Notes: a model not told the origin generated them from the sequence alone. Positions 27,893 to 36,869 are shown, numbered from the stretch's first letter. The stretch is 64,000 bases of DNA from Flammeovirgaceae bacterium BBD 1991-12 (GCA_001657315.1 LYSV01000003.1:1-64000); one strand, 5' to 3'. Numbers and translations are program-made.

Positions 27893-28056
27893 AATACGAT
27901 CAACTATTCTATAACATAACGCGTATATACAGCCCTATGGTTACCTTAATTCTTTAAAAGGTGAATTTATGGCTTAAAATTTGAAAGAACCTTTAATGAA
28001 TTGTTAAATTGAGTAATGTGGAAGGGGTGAATGAGTAAATGGGGAATGAGTGAATG

Positions 28057-28064
28057 TATTTTTG
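28057..28064 (+). promoter_or_regulatory. Promoter -7 element of the tesA-like gene
   Basis: TATTTTTG, a perfect TAnnTTTG match, 19 nt before the ATG at 28083. No convincing -33 element. The 190-bp gap to the divergent ybbA gene otherwise shows repeated GAATGAGTGAATG-like words. Confidence 0.4.
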
Positions 28065-28082
28065 GTTAAACTGGATTGAGCT

Positions 28083-28700
28083 ATGAGTTTCAGGGTACTT
28101 TTTTTTATTTTTTTGCTGGTTATTCCATTAACTGGTTTCGATGATCAAAAAACAACCATTATTTTCTTTGGTGACAGCATTACAGCAGGGTATGGTCTTT
28201 CCAGGGATCAGGCATTCCCGGCTATTGTGGAGGAGCAATTGATCAGTGAAGGGGTAAACTGTGAGGTGATAAATGCGGGACTAAGTGGAGAAACTTCTGC
28301 TGGTGGACTGTCCAGGATCGACTGGATACTTAAAAAGCCGGTAGATATCTTCGTACTGGAGCTGGGTGCCAATGATGGTCTTCGTGGCCTGCCGCTTGAC
28401 CAGACAAAAGTGAATCTTCAGAAGATCATTGATAGGGTAAGACAGAAAAACCCTAACGTAACGTTGGTTATAGCAGGAATGATGGTACCACCCAATCTCG
28501 GAGAGCAGTATACACAGGAGTTTACTGCCATCTTTCCGGAACTTGCCCGAAAGAATAAGGCGATGCTTATTCCTTTTCTTCTGGAAGGAGTGGCCGGTGA
28601 TGAAAACCTCAACCTGCCTGATGGCATTCATCCAAACCCTGAGGGCCACCGTATTGTAGCAGAAAATGTGATTGGCATTATAAAAAAGGCCCTGTCCTGA
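28083..28700 (+). CDS. tesA: TesA-like arylesterase / lysophospholipase (SGNH hydrolase)
   Basis: 205 residues: signal peptide (about 1-18), then the four SGNH blocks: GDS with nucleophile Ser32, Gly69 in LSGETSAGG, Asn97 in LGANDGLRG, and Asp180/His183 in DGIHPNPEGH. Family members hydrolyse thioesters, aryl esters or lysophospholipids in the periplasm. It is divergent from ybbA-ybbP, the arrangement also found in Proteobacteria, where the esterase works with the YbbAP complex. Confidence 0.93.
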   Translation: MSFRVLFFIFLLVIPLTGFDDQKTTIIFFGDSITAGYGLSRDQAFPAIVEEQLISEGVNCEVINAGLSGETSAGGLSRIDWILKKPVDIFVLELGANDGLRGLPLDQTKVNLQKIIDRVRQKNPNVTLVIAGMMVPPNLGEQYTQEFTAIFPELARKNKAMLIPFLLEGVAGDENLNLPDGIHPNPEGHRIVAENVIGIIKKALS

Positions 28701-28759
28701 CGGATATTATTTTTTCTGATCCCACATTTGCCTATATTGTTCAGGCAGGTCAGATCTTA

Positions 28760-29203
28760 ATGTCTATGTATTATCTAATCTATGTGAGCCACGCTACACA
28801 AACACCGGACACCGAAGCACTTAAAGAACTGGCCAGCACCTGCTATCACAATAATATTAAGCGTGACATAACGGGGATGCTGGTATATCTTGAGGGCAAG
28901 TTTCTACAGGTGCTGGAAGGGCCAAAGGAGGAGGTGTTGAGCCTTTTCTCTACTATTTCTCAGGATCCGCGACACGAAAGAGTGAGTGTGCTTATCGAAG
29001 GAGAGATAAGTCAAAGAAATTTCTCCAAATGGTCCATGGGTTTCAAGGCTGTAGACAGGCAACTTTTTCATGAAATGACAGGTTTTGAGAATCTGGAGGA
29101 TTTTTTTGCCAAAAGCGCAGTAGATAATGAGAGTCATTTATCACTGATCTTTCTTAAGCTTTTTTACAAAAAGAATTACAGGGATTTTGCCGATCTTTAT
29201 TAA
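28760..29203 (+). CDS. BLUF-domain blue-light sensor, copy 1
   Basis: 147 residues forming a stand-alone BLUF domain that should bind FAD and sense blue light. Key photocycle residues are present: Tyr8 in LIYVSHAT, Asn32 in HNNIKRD, Gln50 in FLQVLEG, and Trp91/Met93 in KWSMGF. The C-terminal 40 residues form two cap helices (LEDFFAKS; LSLIFLKLFYKK). There is no output domain, so signalling must go through a partner, such as a response regulator or kinase elsewhere. A second BLUF gene follows directly. Confidence 0.93.
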   Translation: MSMYYLIYVSHATQTPDTEALKELASTCYHNNIKRDITGMLVYLEGKFLQVLEGPKEEVLSLFSTISQDPRHERVSVLIEGEISQRNFSKWSMGFKAVDRQLFHEMTGFENLEDFFAKSAVDNESHLSLIFLKLFYKKNYRDFADLY

Positions 29204-29253
29204 ATTGAAAGCTATTGACTTGGTTTTTTTTAAAAAAATAAAGATAAAAATCT

Positions 29254-29685
29254 ATTAACGATTTATATCATATCATTTACAGGAGCTCGGCAACACCCTC
29301 ACTGTCCAAAAAGGGATTGTTTGACATTGCAAAGATCTCTTCCTCAAATAATAACGCAGCCGAAATCAGCGGAATGCTGATTTACATTGACAGCGAGTTC
29401 CTGCAGGTTTTGGAGGGGGAGAAAGACAAGGTAATTGACACATTCAACAGGATCTCTTTGGACGATCGTCATTCCAATGTTATTATACTCGATGAAGGTC
29501 CTTTGAAAGAGCGGAATTTTGAAAAATGGTCCATGGGATTTCACATATTAAGCGTACAGGAGTTTCAGAACAAAACAGGTTTTGAGGATCTTGGGAGCTA
29601 CCTGAAAAACGAAAAACACCACGACCCGTCCATGATCATTTTTCTGCTCAAGGAATTTGCCGAGTTATTTGCCCGGAGAGCCTGA
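29254..29685 (+). CDS. BLUF-domain blue-light sensor, copy 2 (no standard start codon)
   Basis: A full BLUF domain can be read, but only if translation begins at ATT 29254: the frame then reads INDLYHIIYRSSAT, which aligns without gaps to copy 1 and supplies the flavin-contacting Tyr9. Gln51 (FLQVLEGE) and the KWSMGF motif are intact. The frame is closed by TAA at 29245-29247, and between that stop and the TTG at 29317 there is no ATG, GTG or TTG. Starting at TTG 29317 would delete the first strand and the essential Tyr. So it is either a gene with a rare ATT start, a gene that lost its ATG by one substitution, or a sequencing error. It lies 50 bp after copy 1 and could be expressed in the same transcript. 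Confidence 0.75.
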   Translation: MNDLYHIIYRSSATPSLSKKGLFDIAKISSSNNNAAEISGMLIYIDSEFLQVLEGEKDKVIDTFNRISLDDRHSNVIILDEGPLKERNFEKWSMGFHILSVQEFQNKTGFEDLGSYLKNEKHHDPSMIIFLLKEFAELFARRA

Positions 29686-29748
29686 TATGTATAGTTGATG
29701 ATGGTTGAAAGTGGGTTGTTTATAGTCGTAAAGATGATAGTTTAGTTT

Positions 29749-32286
29749 TTACCAGAAGACCCTGAACACAAAATTGGGGGTAATACCCAGGGAATAAACG
29801 CGTGTATCAATCAACTCGTTTTCAAGTGATGGGGTGGTTCTGAATTCGCGGTTTAGCAGATTTTTACGATCGTAAATGTTCAATACCGATAGTCCCACAC
29901 GATACCTGACATTTTTGTTCCTGCTTAAAAAAAACTCATATACTGCCGAGAAATCCAGTCGGTGATACAAGGGAAGGTTGTCCTGATTGATCCCATCGAA
30001 TTCTACGGTAACAGGCCCGGACTCGGGAGAGCCCTCTACCACGTTGGTAAAAGACTTACCGGTATGCCAGTACCAACCCAGCGATAGCTCCAGGTTTTTA
30101 AGCGTATAAAAGTGGGACCATTTAACAGTGTGTTCTATATTCCAGTTGCCCGGAAAGGGCTCGTCATTGTTGAGGCCGGAAAAATCGTTTTCTGTAAAAA
30201 GGTATGAGTATCCCAGCCACGTTTTGTAGGCATTGATCTGTCTTCTTACAAAGAAGTCTAACCCTCTTATCTGGCTGTTCCCTTTCCGGAATTCATTATC
30301 TACAGGATTGAGAAAACCAAAGGTGAGTGTGGTAATACTCCTGATCCGCTTAAGGTACGCCTCCACATCGATGAGCCAGCCACCTTTATCGAAAGAAAAG
30401 CCTGAGGTGAGCTGGTAGCTGTCAATGACCGGAAAACGATCTGCTGATGATAGTGTCCAGACCTGATTTTCCAGAGAGAGGTCACTCACCACGGACTCCT
30501 TGATCTGACTTACGGTCTGGCTCCTGTACTCGCCTGAAACGTTGAGCCGCCAGCCGTCGGTCAGTTGTTGCTGAAAGGTCATTCTGGGTTCCAGATAGTT
30601 TTCATCCAGATCGTTATAGTTGTTAAATCTGACACCTGCGGTCAGCCGGGTCTTATCCGTGCGTAGCTGGTACTCCGTAAATATGGCATGTGTGGTCAAT
30701 TCACTGTCATCTTCATCCAGTATGAGGCTATAGGATGGGGTTTGTGTCTCAAAAGCGTATCTTACATTATTGCGTGAGAACTGGTATCCCGATGAAATGG
30801 TACTATGCGCTGACAACGGCAGGGAAACAGCAAGGTCGAGGCCGAAATCCGAAATAAAATTCTTTTTTGACGCTATATCTGTCGTATCGTTTTCCGTACT
30901 TTTAAATTCATAGTCCAGTAGATACCGTGAGAAGTATGCATCCATTTCCCATTGAAAACCACTGTGACGCTGGCGCCAACTTAGATTGTATCCTTCATTT
31001 TCAGTCCTCAGCACATCATTAAAACGCCGGTCCTGATCCTGATCGGAAAAATCAAGGTCATTTTTATTCAGCAGGGCATTTAATGTAAGCTGATTGTGCT
31101 CTCCGGGTTTGAAAATGATCCTGGAACTAAAATCATGGAAGAAAAAATCATTTTTTGAAGCATTTCCACCTGAGCCTGCTTCCTCGCTGATCTTGGTATT
31201 TTGAAATACACGATCGGAGAACTGTTCATAGGTGAAAGTTTCCACATGGTCATTAAAAGATCTTCTTCCTGAAAGCTGAAGAGATAATTTATCGGTCACC
31301 ATCGGCAGGTCCAGATAGGCATCACCATAGATCATATTCAGTCCGGCGCCACCTGAGATCTTTTGGGCCACCTCATCACCGCTGGTAATGTCTATCACAC
31401 CGGATACCCTGTCCCCATACCGGGCGCTGGTGCCATTTTTGATGAAGCGGACCTCTTTGGTAATATAGGGATTAAAGGAAGAAAGCATACCAAAAAAATG
31501 TCCCTGACTGTAGGTTTTAATACCATTCCATTTCACAAGGTTCTGATCCGGCGAGCCACCTCTCACAAAAATGCCGGAGGCAGTCTCAAACGGGCTGTTA
31601 ACACCTGGCGCTTGCTGAATGCTTTGCAAAATATCCGGCTCTATCAACCCGGGCAGGATCTTAAGCTCCTGAGGCAGGATCTCAAGTGACTGATCTATCT
31701 TGGAGATCCCTGCCGAGAGAAAGTCTCTGATGACCACTTCAGACAATACCTCCGGAGTTTCAGTCAGAAATACCTCCCTGCAGCCTGGTTGGAACAATTC
31801 AGCGATCCTGACCCGCCTGACAGCATATCCCAGATGGTTGATGCTTATGACTGAGCCCCATGGTATTCCATTGATCTCAAAAAAACCTGTCGAATCTGTT
31901 ACATAGCCTGTATTCGTACTTCGGGTCAGTACAACAGCACCTGCCACCGGCTGGCTTTGAGCGTCCCGGGCATAACCGCAGATACTTACCCTGTCCGCTG
32001 CTACAAAGGGCCGGATCACGAAATAATCATCCTTTACCTGTTCCATTCTCAGACCGATCTGCTTTTCAAGCTGGCGTAAGAACCCCTCTTTATCCGGTCC
32101 GGGTTGCAGTGATACTTCTTTTTGAGCGATCAGCTTATCTGCAAAAGAAAATTTGATAGCATAGTAATCTTCGATCCGTGGAATAAAATCAATCAATGGC
32201 TGACTATCCACCACCCCTTCAACCTGCTGGGCCAAGCAACGACAGGGTATGAACGCAGAGCAGATGAGTACGTACAATACCTTCAT
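29749..32286 (-). CDS. TonB-dependent receptor with N-terminal secretin/TonB (STN) signalling domain
   Basis: 845 residues: signal peptide (ending RCLAQ), STN domain (about 30-90, IEDYYAIKFSFADKLI), carboxypeptidase-like domain (about 103-185, ICGYARDAQSQPVAGAVVL), plug (about 210-310, FVRGGSPDQNLVKWNG) and barrel. The STN domain contacts the anti-sigma factor across the periplasm, so binding of the substrate outside can switch on the operon's own sigma factor. The gene is 4 bp downstream of the FecR gene. The substrate could be a siderophore, another metal complex or a glycan; no enzyme genes nearby help to choose. Confidence 0.92.
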   Translation of the reverse strand: MKVLYVLICSAFIPCRCLAQQVEGVVDSQPLIDFIPRIEDYYAIKFSFADKLIAQKEVSLQPGPDKEGFLRQLEKQIGLRMEQVKDDYFVIRPFVAADRVSICGYARDAQSQPVAGAVVLTRSTNTGYVTDSTGFFEINGIPWGSVISINHLGYAVRRVRIAELFQPGCREVFLTETPEVLSEVVIRDFLSAGISKIDQSLEILPQELKILPGLIEPDILQSIQQAPGVNSPFETASGIFVRGGSPDQNLVKWNGIKTYSQGHFFGMLSSFNPYITKEVRFIKNGTSARYGDRVSGVIDITSGDEVAQKISGGAGLNMIYGDAYLDLPMVTDKLSLQLSGRRSFNDHVETFTYEQFSDRVFQNTKISEEAGSGGNASKNDFFFHDFSSRIIFKPGEHNQLTLNALLNKNDLDFSDQDQDRRFNDVLRTENEGYNLSWRQRHSGFQWEMDAYFSRYLLDYEFKSTENDTTDIASKKNFISDFGLDLAVSLPLSAHSTISSGYQFSRNNVRYAFETQTPSYSLILDEDDSELTTHAIFTEYQLRTDKTRLTAGVRFNNYNDLDENYLEPRMTFQQQLTDGWRLNVSGEYRSQTVSQIKESVVSDLSLENQVWTLSSADRFPVIDSYQLTSGFSFDKGGWLIDVEAYLKRIRSITTLTFGFLNPVDNEFRKGNSQIRGLDFFVRRQINAYKTWLGYSYLFTENDFSGLNNDEPFPGNWNIEHTVKWSHFYTLKNLELSLGWYWHTGKSFTNVVEGSPESGPVTVEFDGINQDNLPLYHRLDFSAVYEFFLSRNKNVRYRVGLSVLNIYDRKNLLNREFRTTPSLENELIDTRVYSLGITPNFVFRVFW

Positions 32287-32290
32287 TGCT

Positions 32291-33199
32291 TTATTTTTTC
32301 AGGACCACAGTACGGCTACCTCTTTTTTCATAATTTAATTGCAACGGTCCCAACACCAGCCTTAGAGCCACCCCTTCATCGGAATGCGGGAAACTTCCGG
32401 TAAAAAGGATATTCTCGTCCAGCTCATTATACTCAAATTCCAGATCAAACTGATTGGACAGAGCAAGTAGCACATACTTCAACGGTACACTTTTAAAACG
32501 GCTCTCGTTCATCATCCACCCTGGTTGCGTATCATCACTAGCCAGCAGCGATTCTTCTCCATTAACTGAACGAAAACTGTTGCCAGGTACCAATACCTGC
32601 TCACTTTTACCTGTCACTACGCTGACCCTGCCTTCATAGCATGTTACCTGGAACAATCCCTCCAGATATTGCACATTAAATTCCGTACCCAGCACGGTAA
32701 CATTGCCTCCCGCTGAGGTCACGGTAAATTTACTGCCCTGCTGCACACTGAAGTAGGCCTCACCCTCCAGTTCTATGCTACGCTCATCTGCCCAGCTTCC
32801 TTTATTATAAATAACGGAGCTTCGTGAATTCAACATGATCTCAGAACCATCCGGCAGTACAGCAGCCTGCTGTTCGCCAAAGCCGGTACGCAGGGTTGTG
32901 TCCTGATCGTACATGAAAAAGAACCCAATGATCAAGGCAATGGCTGCGGCCACCCCATAGATCCAGAGTTTTAATACTTTTCTACGGGGAGGTTGAGGTA
33001 GCTCCTTCTCCCCTGTGGCCTTCACTCTGTACAGCATATTTTCAAGGTCAAAGTCCTCAGGTGTGATATTGTCTGAAGCAGCTACGATCTTTTGATACCG
33101 GGAATACTCCGCACTGGCTTCAAATTTACGCTTCTCTTCCTCGGTCAATTCATCATTGAGCCATCGTGCCAGGAAGGTATCGTCTCTTTTTTCACTCAT
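32291..33199 (-). CDS. fecR: FecR-type anti-sigma factor
   Basis: 302 residues: a cytoplasmic N-terminal region (about 1-80, RWLNDELTEEEKRKFE) that holds the sigma factor, one membrane helix (about 85-105), the periplasmic FecR domain (about 110-205, GFGEQQAAVLPDGSEIMLNS) and a C-terminal DUF4974-like part (about 230-302) that receives the signal from the receptor's STN domain. It lies between sigma factor and receptor genes, the standard Bacteroidota cell-surface signalling cassette. Confidence 0.93.
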   Translation of the reverse strand: MSEKRDDTFLARWLNDELTEEEKRKFEASAEYSRYQKIVAASDNITPEDFDLENMLYRVKATGEKELPQPPRRKVLKLWIYGVAAAIALIIGFFFMYDQDTTLRTGFGEQQAAVLPDGSEIMLNSRSSVIYNKGSWADERSIELEGEAYFSVQQGSKFTVTSAGGNVTVLGTEFNVQYLEGLFQVTCYEGRVSVVTGKSEQVLVPGNSFRSVNGEESLLASDDTQPGWMMNESRFKSVPLKYVLLALSNQFDLEFEYNELDENILFTGSFPHSDEGVALRLVLGPLQLNYEKRGSRTVVLKK

Positions 33200-33252
33200 T
33201 TTTTTACCGTCTCATGGATACAACGTCTGTTTTATGAAATACCCTACCCCTG

Positions 33253-33335
33253 TATTGTAATTTGTTATTTGTTACTGGTTAATAGTTATTTGATTTCTGA
33301 CTGACGACTGAATCTCTGGTCACCATTGGTCATTT
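33253..33335. repeat. Low-complexity tract between sigma and anti-sigma genes
   Basis: A run of near-repeats built on TTGTTA(T/C)T and TGGTCA: TTTGTTATTTGTTACTGGTTA, then TCTGGTCACCATTGGTCATTTG. It lies inside the operon and similar words recur in other intergenic gaps here. No hairpin with T-run is evident. Confidence 0.5.
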
Positions 33336-33342
33336 GTTGCCA

Positions 33343-33867
33343 TTAAATATCTCCAATAACAATTCTCAGTTTTTGCAGGGCCTTGTGCATAAGCTTTTCC
33401 ACTGCTTTGACGGACACTCCCATCATTTCTGCTATTTCCCGATAGGTCTTTTTTTCCACACGGTTCAACAGCCAGGCCTCACGCTGTTTCTCGGGCAACT
33501 GTGCAATGGCACCGGTCAGCTTTTCCATAAACTCCTTTTCCAGGATCAGATATTCCGGCGATTCGTTATCCATAGTGGCTACACTCACCTTAATAGCCTT
33601 TTCCTGATACTTCAGCTTCACCTGATCGTGCCTTTTGGCACTTGTGCCCAAGTTGGCTGCTACTGTGTACAAAAATCCACGGGCCTTTTTCACGGGCACC
33701 TCGGCACATTTGTGCCATAGTTTAATAAAAGCCTCCTGAGCAATATCCTGCGCCAGGTTCTTACTTCCAAACTTATAATACAGATAGCTGGTGAGGGATC
33801 GGGCCTGGTCCTTAAAGAAGGAATCAAATGTCTTTTCGTCACATAAAGATGGTTTTTTTTCCGCCAT
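33343..33867 (-). CDS. ECF RNA polymerase sigma factor
   Basis: About 174 residues with sigma-70 region 2 (LYYKFGSKNLAQDIAQEAFIKLW) and region 4 (LPEKQREAWLLNRVEKKTYREIAEMMG, shown here only in part by these landmarks: EIAEMMGVSVKAVEKLM is the DNA-binding helix pair). It is expected to be held by the FecR protein encoded next and to direct transcription of the downstream receptor. ATG at 33867 is chosen: the frame is open to 33912, but a good promoter lies across 33883-33913, so translation cannot begin upstream of it. Confidence 0.93.
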   Translation of the reverse strand: MAEKKPSLCDEKTFDSFFKDQARSLTSYLYYKFGSKNLAQDIAQEAFIKLWHKCAEVPVKKARGFLYTVAANLGTSAKRHDQVKLKYQEKAIKVSVATMDNESPEYLILEKEFMEKLTGAIAQLPEKQREAWLLNRVEKKTYREIAEMMGVSVKAVEKLMHKALQKLRIVIGDI

Positions 33868-33882
33868 GTCCGTGAAGCTGCC

Positions 33883-33913
33883 TAAAAGTATCTGTTTTTT
33901 CCATTTTCTCAAA
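33883..33913 (-). promoter_or_regulatory. Promoter of the sigma-FecR-receptor operon
   Basis: On the minus strand, TTTG (33913-33910), exactly 19 nt, then TACTTTTA (33890-33883; 7 of 8 to TAnnTTTG). It looks like a housekeeping promoter, so basal sigma/FecR expression would not need the ECF factor. Confidence 0.55.
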
Positions 33914-34033
33914 TGCTAAAAGAATTTTCCCCCTGGGGGGGTAGGGTATCCCGGATATTGACGCGTTTCTACCCCGACTAAGGAAAACTTCCCTTTAGTC
34001 TTAAAACCGATGTTAACTAAAACCTATGTTATT

Positions 34034-35470
34034 ATGAGAATTGTAAAATTGCTTGGAATTCTTTCCACTGTGTCTGTGCTTTTATTACAAGCGTGTGACC
34101 CTGAGGAGCTCGACCCCTGCAGGCAGCCCCGGTTTACACTGGAGGAAAATGATGACCCCAACAGGATAGTGGCCGTAGCAGATCTCAATGGAATAGAGGG
34201 TGCTTACCAATGGTATATCAATGATGACCTGGTAGACGGTAAAAACAGTAATACTGACAGGGAGCATACCCTGGACATAGAGCTGATAAAGGCCGGCACC
34301 TACCGCATTTGCCTCGTCATAGAGTCTGAAGAATGTGATGAAAGGCTGGAATTCTGCCTGGAGGTAACGATCGAAAAGGACAGTGATAAAAAATGCTTTG
34401 AGCCCGAATTTACCATACAGGAGACGGACCGGCCGGATCTTTTCAAATTCCTGGCCGACTTTGACGGAATAGATACCCTGGTATACGACTGGTATGTTGG
34501 TGATCAATTGGTGGAAACCGAGGAGCTCAATGATAAAAGGGACAATAAGTTGATCTGGGATTTTGAACCTGGCACATACGAGATATGTCTGGCCGTACGG
34601 TCAGAGGTATGTGAGGACAATCGTGTTTTCTGTCGTGAGCTGGTGGTAGAAGCTCCCCAATGCCCGCAATTGAGCTTCACAGCTACAGAAGATCCTGAAA
34701 GGGTATACCTGTTCAAAGCTGATTTCGAAGATCGTGAAGAAGCAAAATACAAGTGGTACGTCAATGATGAGTTAGTGGACAAGGAAAATTTCGAGGGACA
34801 TGATACGGACCATCAACTGCTTTGGGATTTTGAGCCCGGAGAGTATAATGTGTGTATCGTGGCGCTGGTGGATGGCTGTGGAGACATAGGGTTTTGTAAG
34901 GAAATCATTGTAGAAGGTCCCGCAGGCTGTCCTGATCTGTTTTTCGAAGCTGACCAGATCAGCGACAGAAACTATAAATTCGTTGCAGATTTTGAAGGGA
35001 TAAACGAACTGAACTGGTATGGCTGGTTCATTAATGGAGAAGAGGTCGAAAATGAAGGCACCATGAACAATGGAGATAATAAGCTGGACTATGTTTTCAC
35101 TGAGGAAGGCACCTATGAAATCTGCATCATGACAGAAACCCCTGAGTGCCCGCAGGGAGTAGAATTCTGCAAGACCATAGAGGTGAAATTCAATATCTGT
35201 AAAGAGCTTTCTTTCGTAGCCGAGCAGGAACCCAATACACCCGGTTATACCTTCACAGCAGATTTTGAGGGCAGAGATGATGTAACCTATATCTGGTCGG
35301 TATATATCAACGGCGACTATCAGGGAGGAGAAGTGCGTGAAGCCGGCAGCGCCGATGATCACGAATTTTACTGGCAGTTTGCTCAGGGCACCAGCTATAC
35401 CGTATGTCTGAGACAGGACGGTCAGGAATGTGCCAACTACCAGGTATGCAAGGAAATATTGATCAATTAA
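34034..35470 (+). CDS. Lipoprotein with five four-cysteine repeat domains
   Basis: 478 residues from the ATG at 34034 (an upstream in-frame ATG at 34010 would lengthen the signal region by eight). Lipobox VLLLQAC, then five tandem units of about 90 residues. Each unit starts with Cys, runs through an F-x-ADF-(E/D)G segment, a W-Y/F-(V/I)-(N/G) strand (WYINDDLV, WYVGDQLV, WYVNDELV, WFINGEEV), a GTYEIC-like strand and a C-x6-8-FC end before the VE linker, giving four Cys per unit. The strand pattern recalls PKD/Ig-like sandwiches, but the W/GD-G signature of PKD is absent. The protein is very acidic. Function unknown; a surface or periplasmic spacer or binding protein is plausible. Confidence 0.8.
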   Translation: MRIVKLLGILSTVSVLLLQACDPEELDPCRQPRFTLEENDDPNRIVAVADLNGIEGAYQWYINDDLVDGKNSNTDREHTLDIELIKAGTYRICLVIESEECDERLEFCLEVTIEKDSDKKCFEPEFTIQETDRPDLFKFLADFDGIDTLVYDWYVGDQLVETEELNDKRDNKLIWDFEPGTYEICLAVRSEVCEDNRVFCRELVVEAPQCPQLSFTATEDPERVYLFKADFEDREEAKYKWYVNDELVDKENFEGHDTDHQLLWDFEPGEYNVCIVALVDGCGDIGFCKEIIVEGPAGCPDLFFEADQISDRNYKFVADFEGINELNWYGWFINGEEVENEGTMNNGDNKLDYVFTEEGTYEICIMTETPECPQGVEFCKTIEVKFNICKELSFVAEQEPNTPGYTFTADFEGRDDVTYIWSVYINGDYQGGEVREAGSADDHEFYWQFAQGTSYTVCLRQDGQECANYQVCKEILIN

Positions 35471-35489
35471 GCTGGTTCATAACTCAGGA

Positions 35490-35517
35490 AGGCCGCCAGG
35501 CACAAGTTTGGCGGCCT
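35490..35517 (+). terminator. Hairpin after the five-repeat lipoprotein gene
   Basis: Perfect 9-bp stem AGGCCGCCA (35490-35498) / TGGCGGCCT (35509-35517) with a 10-nt loop, 20 nt past the stop codon. The T-run is weak (CCATTTG), so termination efficiency is uncertain. Confidence 0.6.
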
Positions 35518-35532
35518 CCATTTGAATTCGAT

Positions 35533-35540
35533 TATATTTG
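35533..35540 (+). promoter_or_regulatory. Promoter -7 element for the second repeat lipoprotein
   Basis: TATATTTG, perfect TAnnTTTG, with a TTTG 22 nt upstream (35507-35510) inside the terminator stem. It would give a leader of about 140 nt before the ATG at 35688. Confidence 0.45.
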
Positions 35541-35687
35541 TAAAATATATAATTGGAGTAGAACAGGAACTTTTTACTTCTGAAAGATATTTTTCACCTT
35601 CGGACGTCCGGCACTTTGCACTATGGATAATGCCATCCTGCAATTGGTGTTTACGGAAAAGGAGGTGTGGGTTTAGTATAGGAAACC

Positions 35688-36869
35688 ATGACCAGAGTTG
35701 TTCATCACATAATGGCCTTATTCTTTTCAGGATCGATCATTTTCCTGCAGGCCTGCGTGGATGACGATCTTGAATTTCCGGAAGGAGGATCCATTGAGGT
35801 GACAGAAAGCACGGCATTGATCACGTTCCTTAACGGGATCACCAACGAAACCCTGGACCTGAATAGCATCAATATCACCTATCCCATAAATCTCTCCTTT
35901 AACACGGGTGTTATCATTGAAGTGACCAGCAATGAAGGACTGCTGGAAGCGGCCGTCAGTCAGTCAAAGGGATTGTATATCAATGGTATTGAATTCCCTA
36001 TCCGGCTGACTGCCAATGCACAACCGTTGGTCATAGAAGACGAAAGCGATTTTCTGATCGCTATGCAGGAATTCGAAGCCGGCACCTTCAGGGAAGATCT
36101 CAGCGAATTTTTTCGCCAGTGCTTTAACTTTGTCTTTCCTGTAACCATGATCAACTCGTCCATGCAGGAGGTAATATTATCTACCTCCGGGGAGGTCATT
36201 GATTTCATAGCATCGGAAACTCCGGAATACCAACCTCAGTTTCAGTTTCCGCTGGAACTACAGGTGTTTTCGAGGGATACCGAGGTGGGGATCAACAGCT
36301 ATTTTGATTTTTACACCATTTTCAATGATTGTGGAGGATGTCCGGACTTGTTTTTCAATGTCAGACAGGAGAATGACAGACTTTATATTTTTACGGCAGA
36401 TTTCCCTCAGATCAATACGTTACCTTCTTATGACTGGTTTGTGAACGGCGAGTTTATTGAAAGTGACGGACCGGCCAACCAGGGGGACAACCGGCTCACT
36501 GAAACCTTTCCTCCCGGGGTCTATGAAGTATGTATAAAGGCACAACCTACAGACTGTGCCCTTGGAACAGAGTTTTGCCAGGAAATTGTGGTGGAAGACC
36601 CATGTCCTGACCTGTTCTTTAAAATTGAACAGGAAGGCAATACACCATCCTATACATTCATTGCTGATTTTGCGGAAAAAGATGAGTTGATCTATGAGTG
36701 GAGACTTTTTTCAAATGGTGAACCAATCGCTTCGGAAGTAGAGCAGCCTGGTGGAGATAACCTGTTTTTCTTCCAGTTCGCCCCCGGTGTATATGACATC
36801 TGCATTTTTACAGAAACGGTTGAATGTCCGCAAGGAGCAGAGTTTTGTAAGGAACTGGTAATCGATTAA
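35688..36869 (+). CDS. Lipoprotein with unique N-terminal domain and two four-cysteine repeats
   Basis: 393 residues. Lipobox FLQAC near residue 24, then a roughly 200-residue domain not seen in the neighbour (begins DDDLEFPEGGSIEVTES, includes LSEFFRQCFNFVFPV), then two repeat units of about 90 residues like those of the preceding gene: CPDLFFNVRQE...TADFPQ...WFVNGEFIES...GVYEVCIKA...CALGTEFC, and CPDLFFKIEQE...IADFAEKDE...GVYDICIFTETVECPQGAEFC. The shared repeats imply origin by domain shuffling or duplication from the neighbouring gene. It ends just before the tRNA terminator. Function unknown. Confidence 0.8.
   Translation: MTRVVHHIMALFFSGSIIFLQACVDDDLEFPEGGSIEVTESTALITFLNGITNETLDLNSINITYPINLSFNTGVIIEVTSNEGLLEAAVSQSKGLYINGIEFPIRLTANAQPLVIEDESDFLIAMQEFEAGTFREDLSEFFRQCFNFVFPVTMINSSMQEVILSTSGEVIDFIASETPEYQPQFQFPLELQVFSRDTEVGINSYFDFYTIFNDCGGCPDLFFNVRQENDRLYIFTADFPQINTLPSYDWFVNGEFIESDGPANQGDNRLTETFPPGVYEVCIKAQPTDCALGTEFCQEIVVEDPCPDLFFKIEQEGNTPSYTFIADFAEKDELIYEWRLFSNGEPIASEVEQPGGDNLFFFQFAPGVYDICIFTETVECPQGAEFCKELVID

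Noticed and set aside
33868-33912. Longer start for the ECF sigma factor
   Set aside because: A TTTG-19-TACTTTTA promoter covers this segment, so it would not be in the mRNA.
35522-35764. 80-codon frame before the second repeat lipoprotein
   Set aside because: It starts upstream of the TATATTTG box and runs out of frame into the lipoprotein gene; composition is not protein-like.
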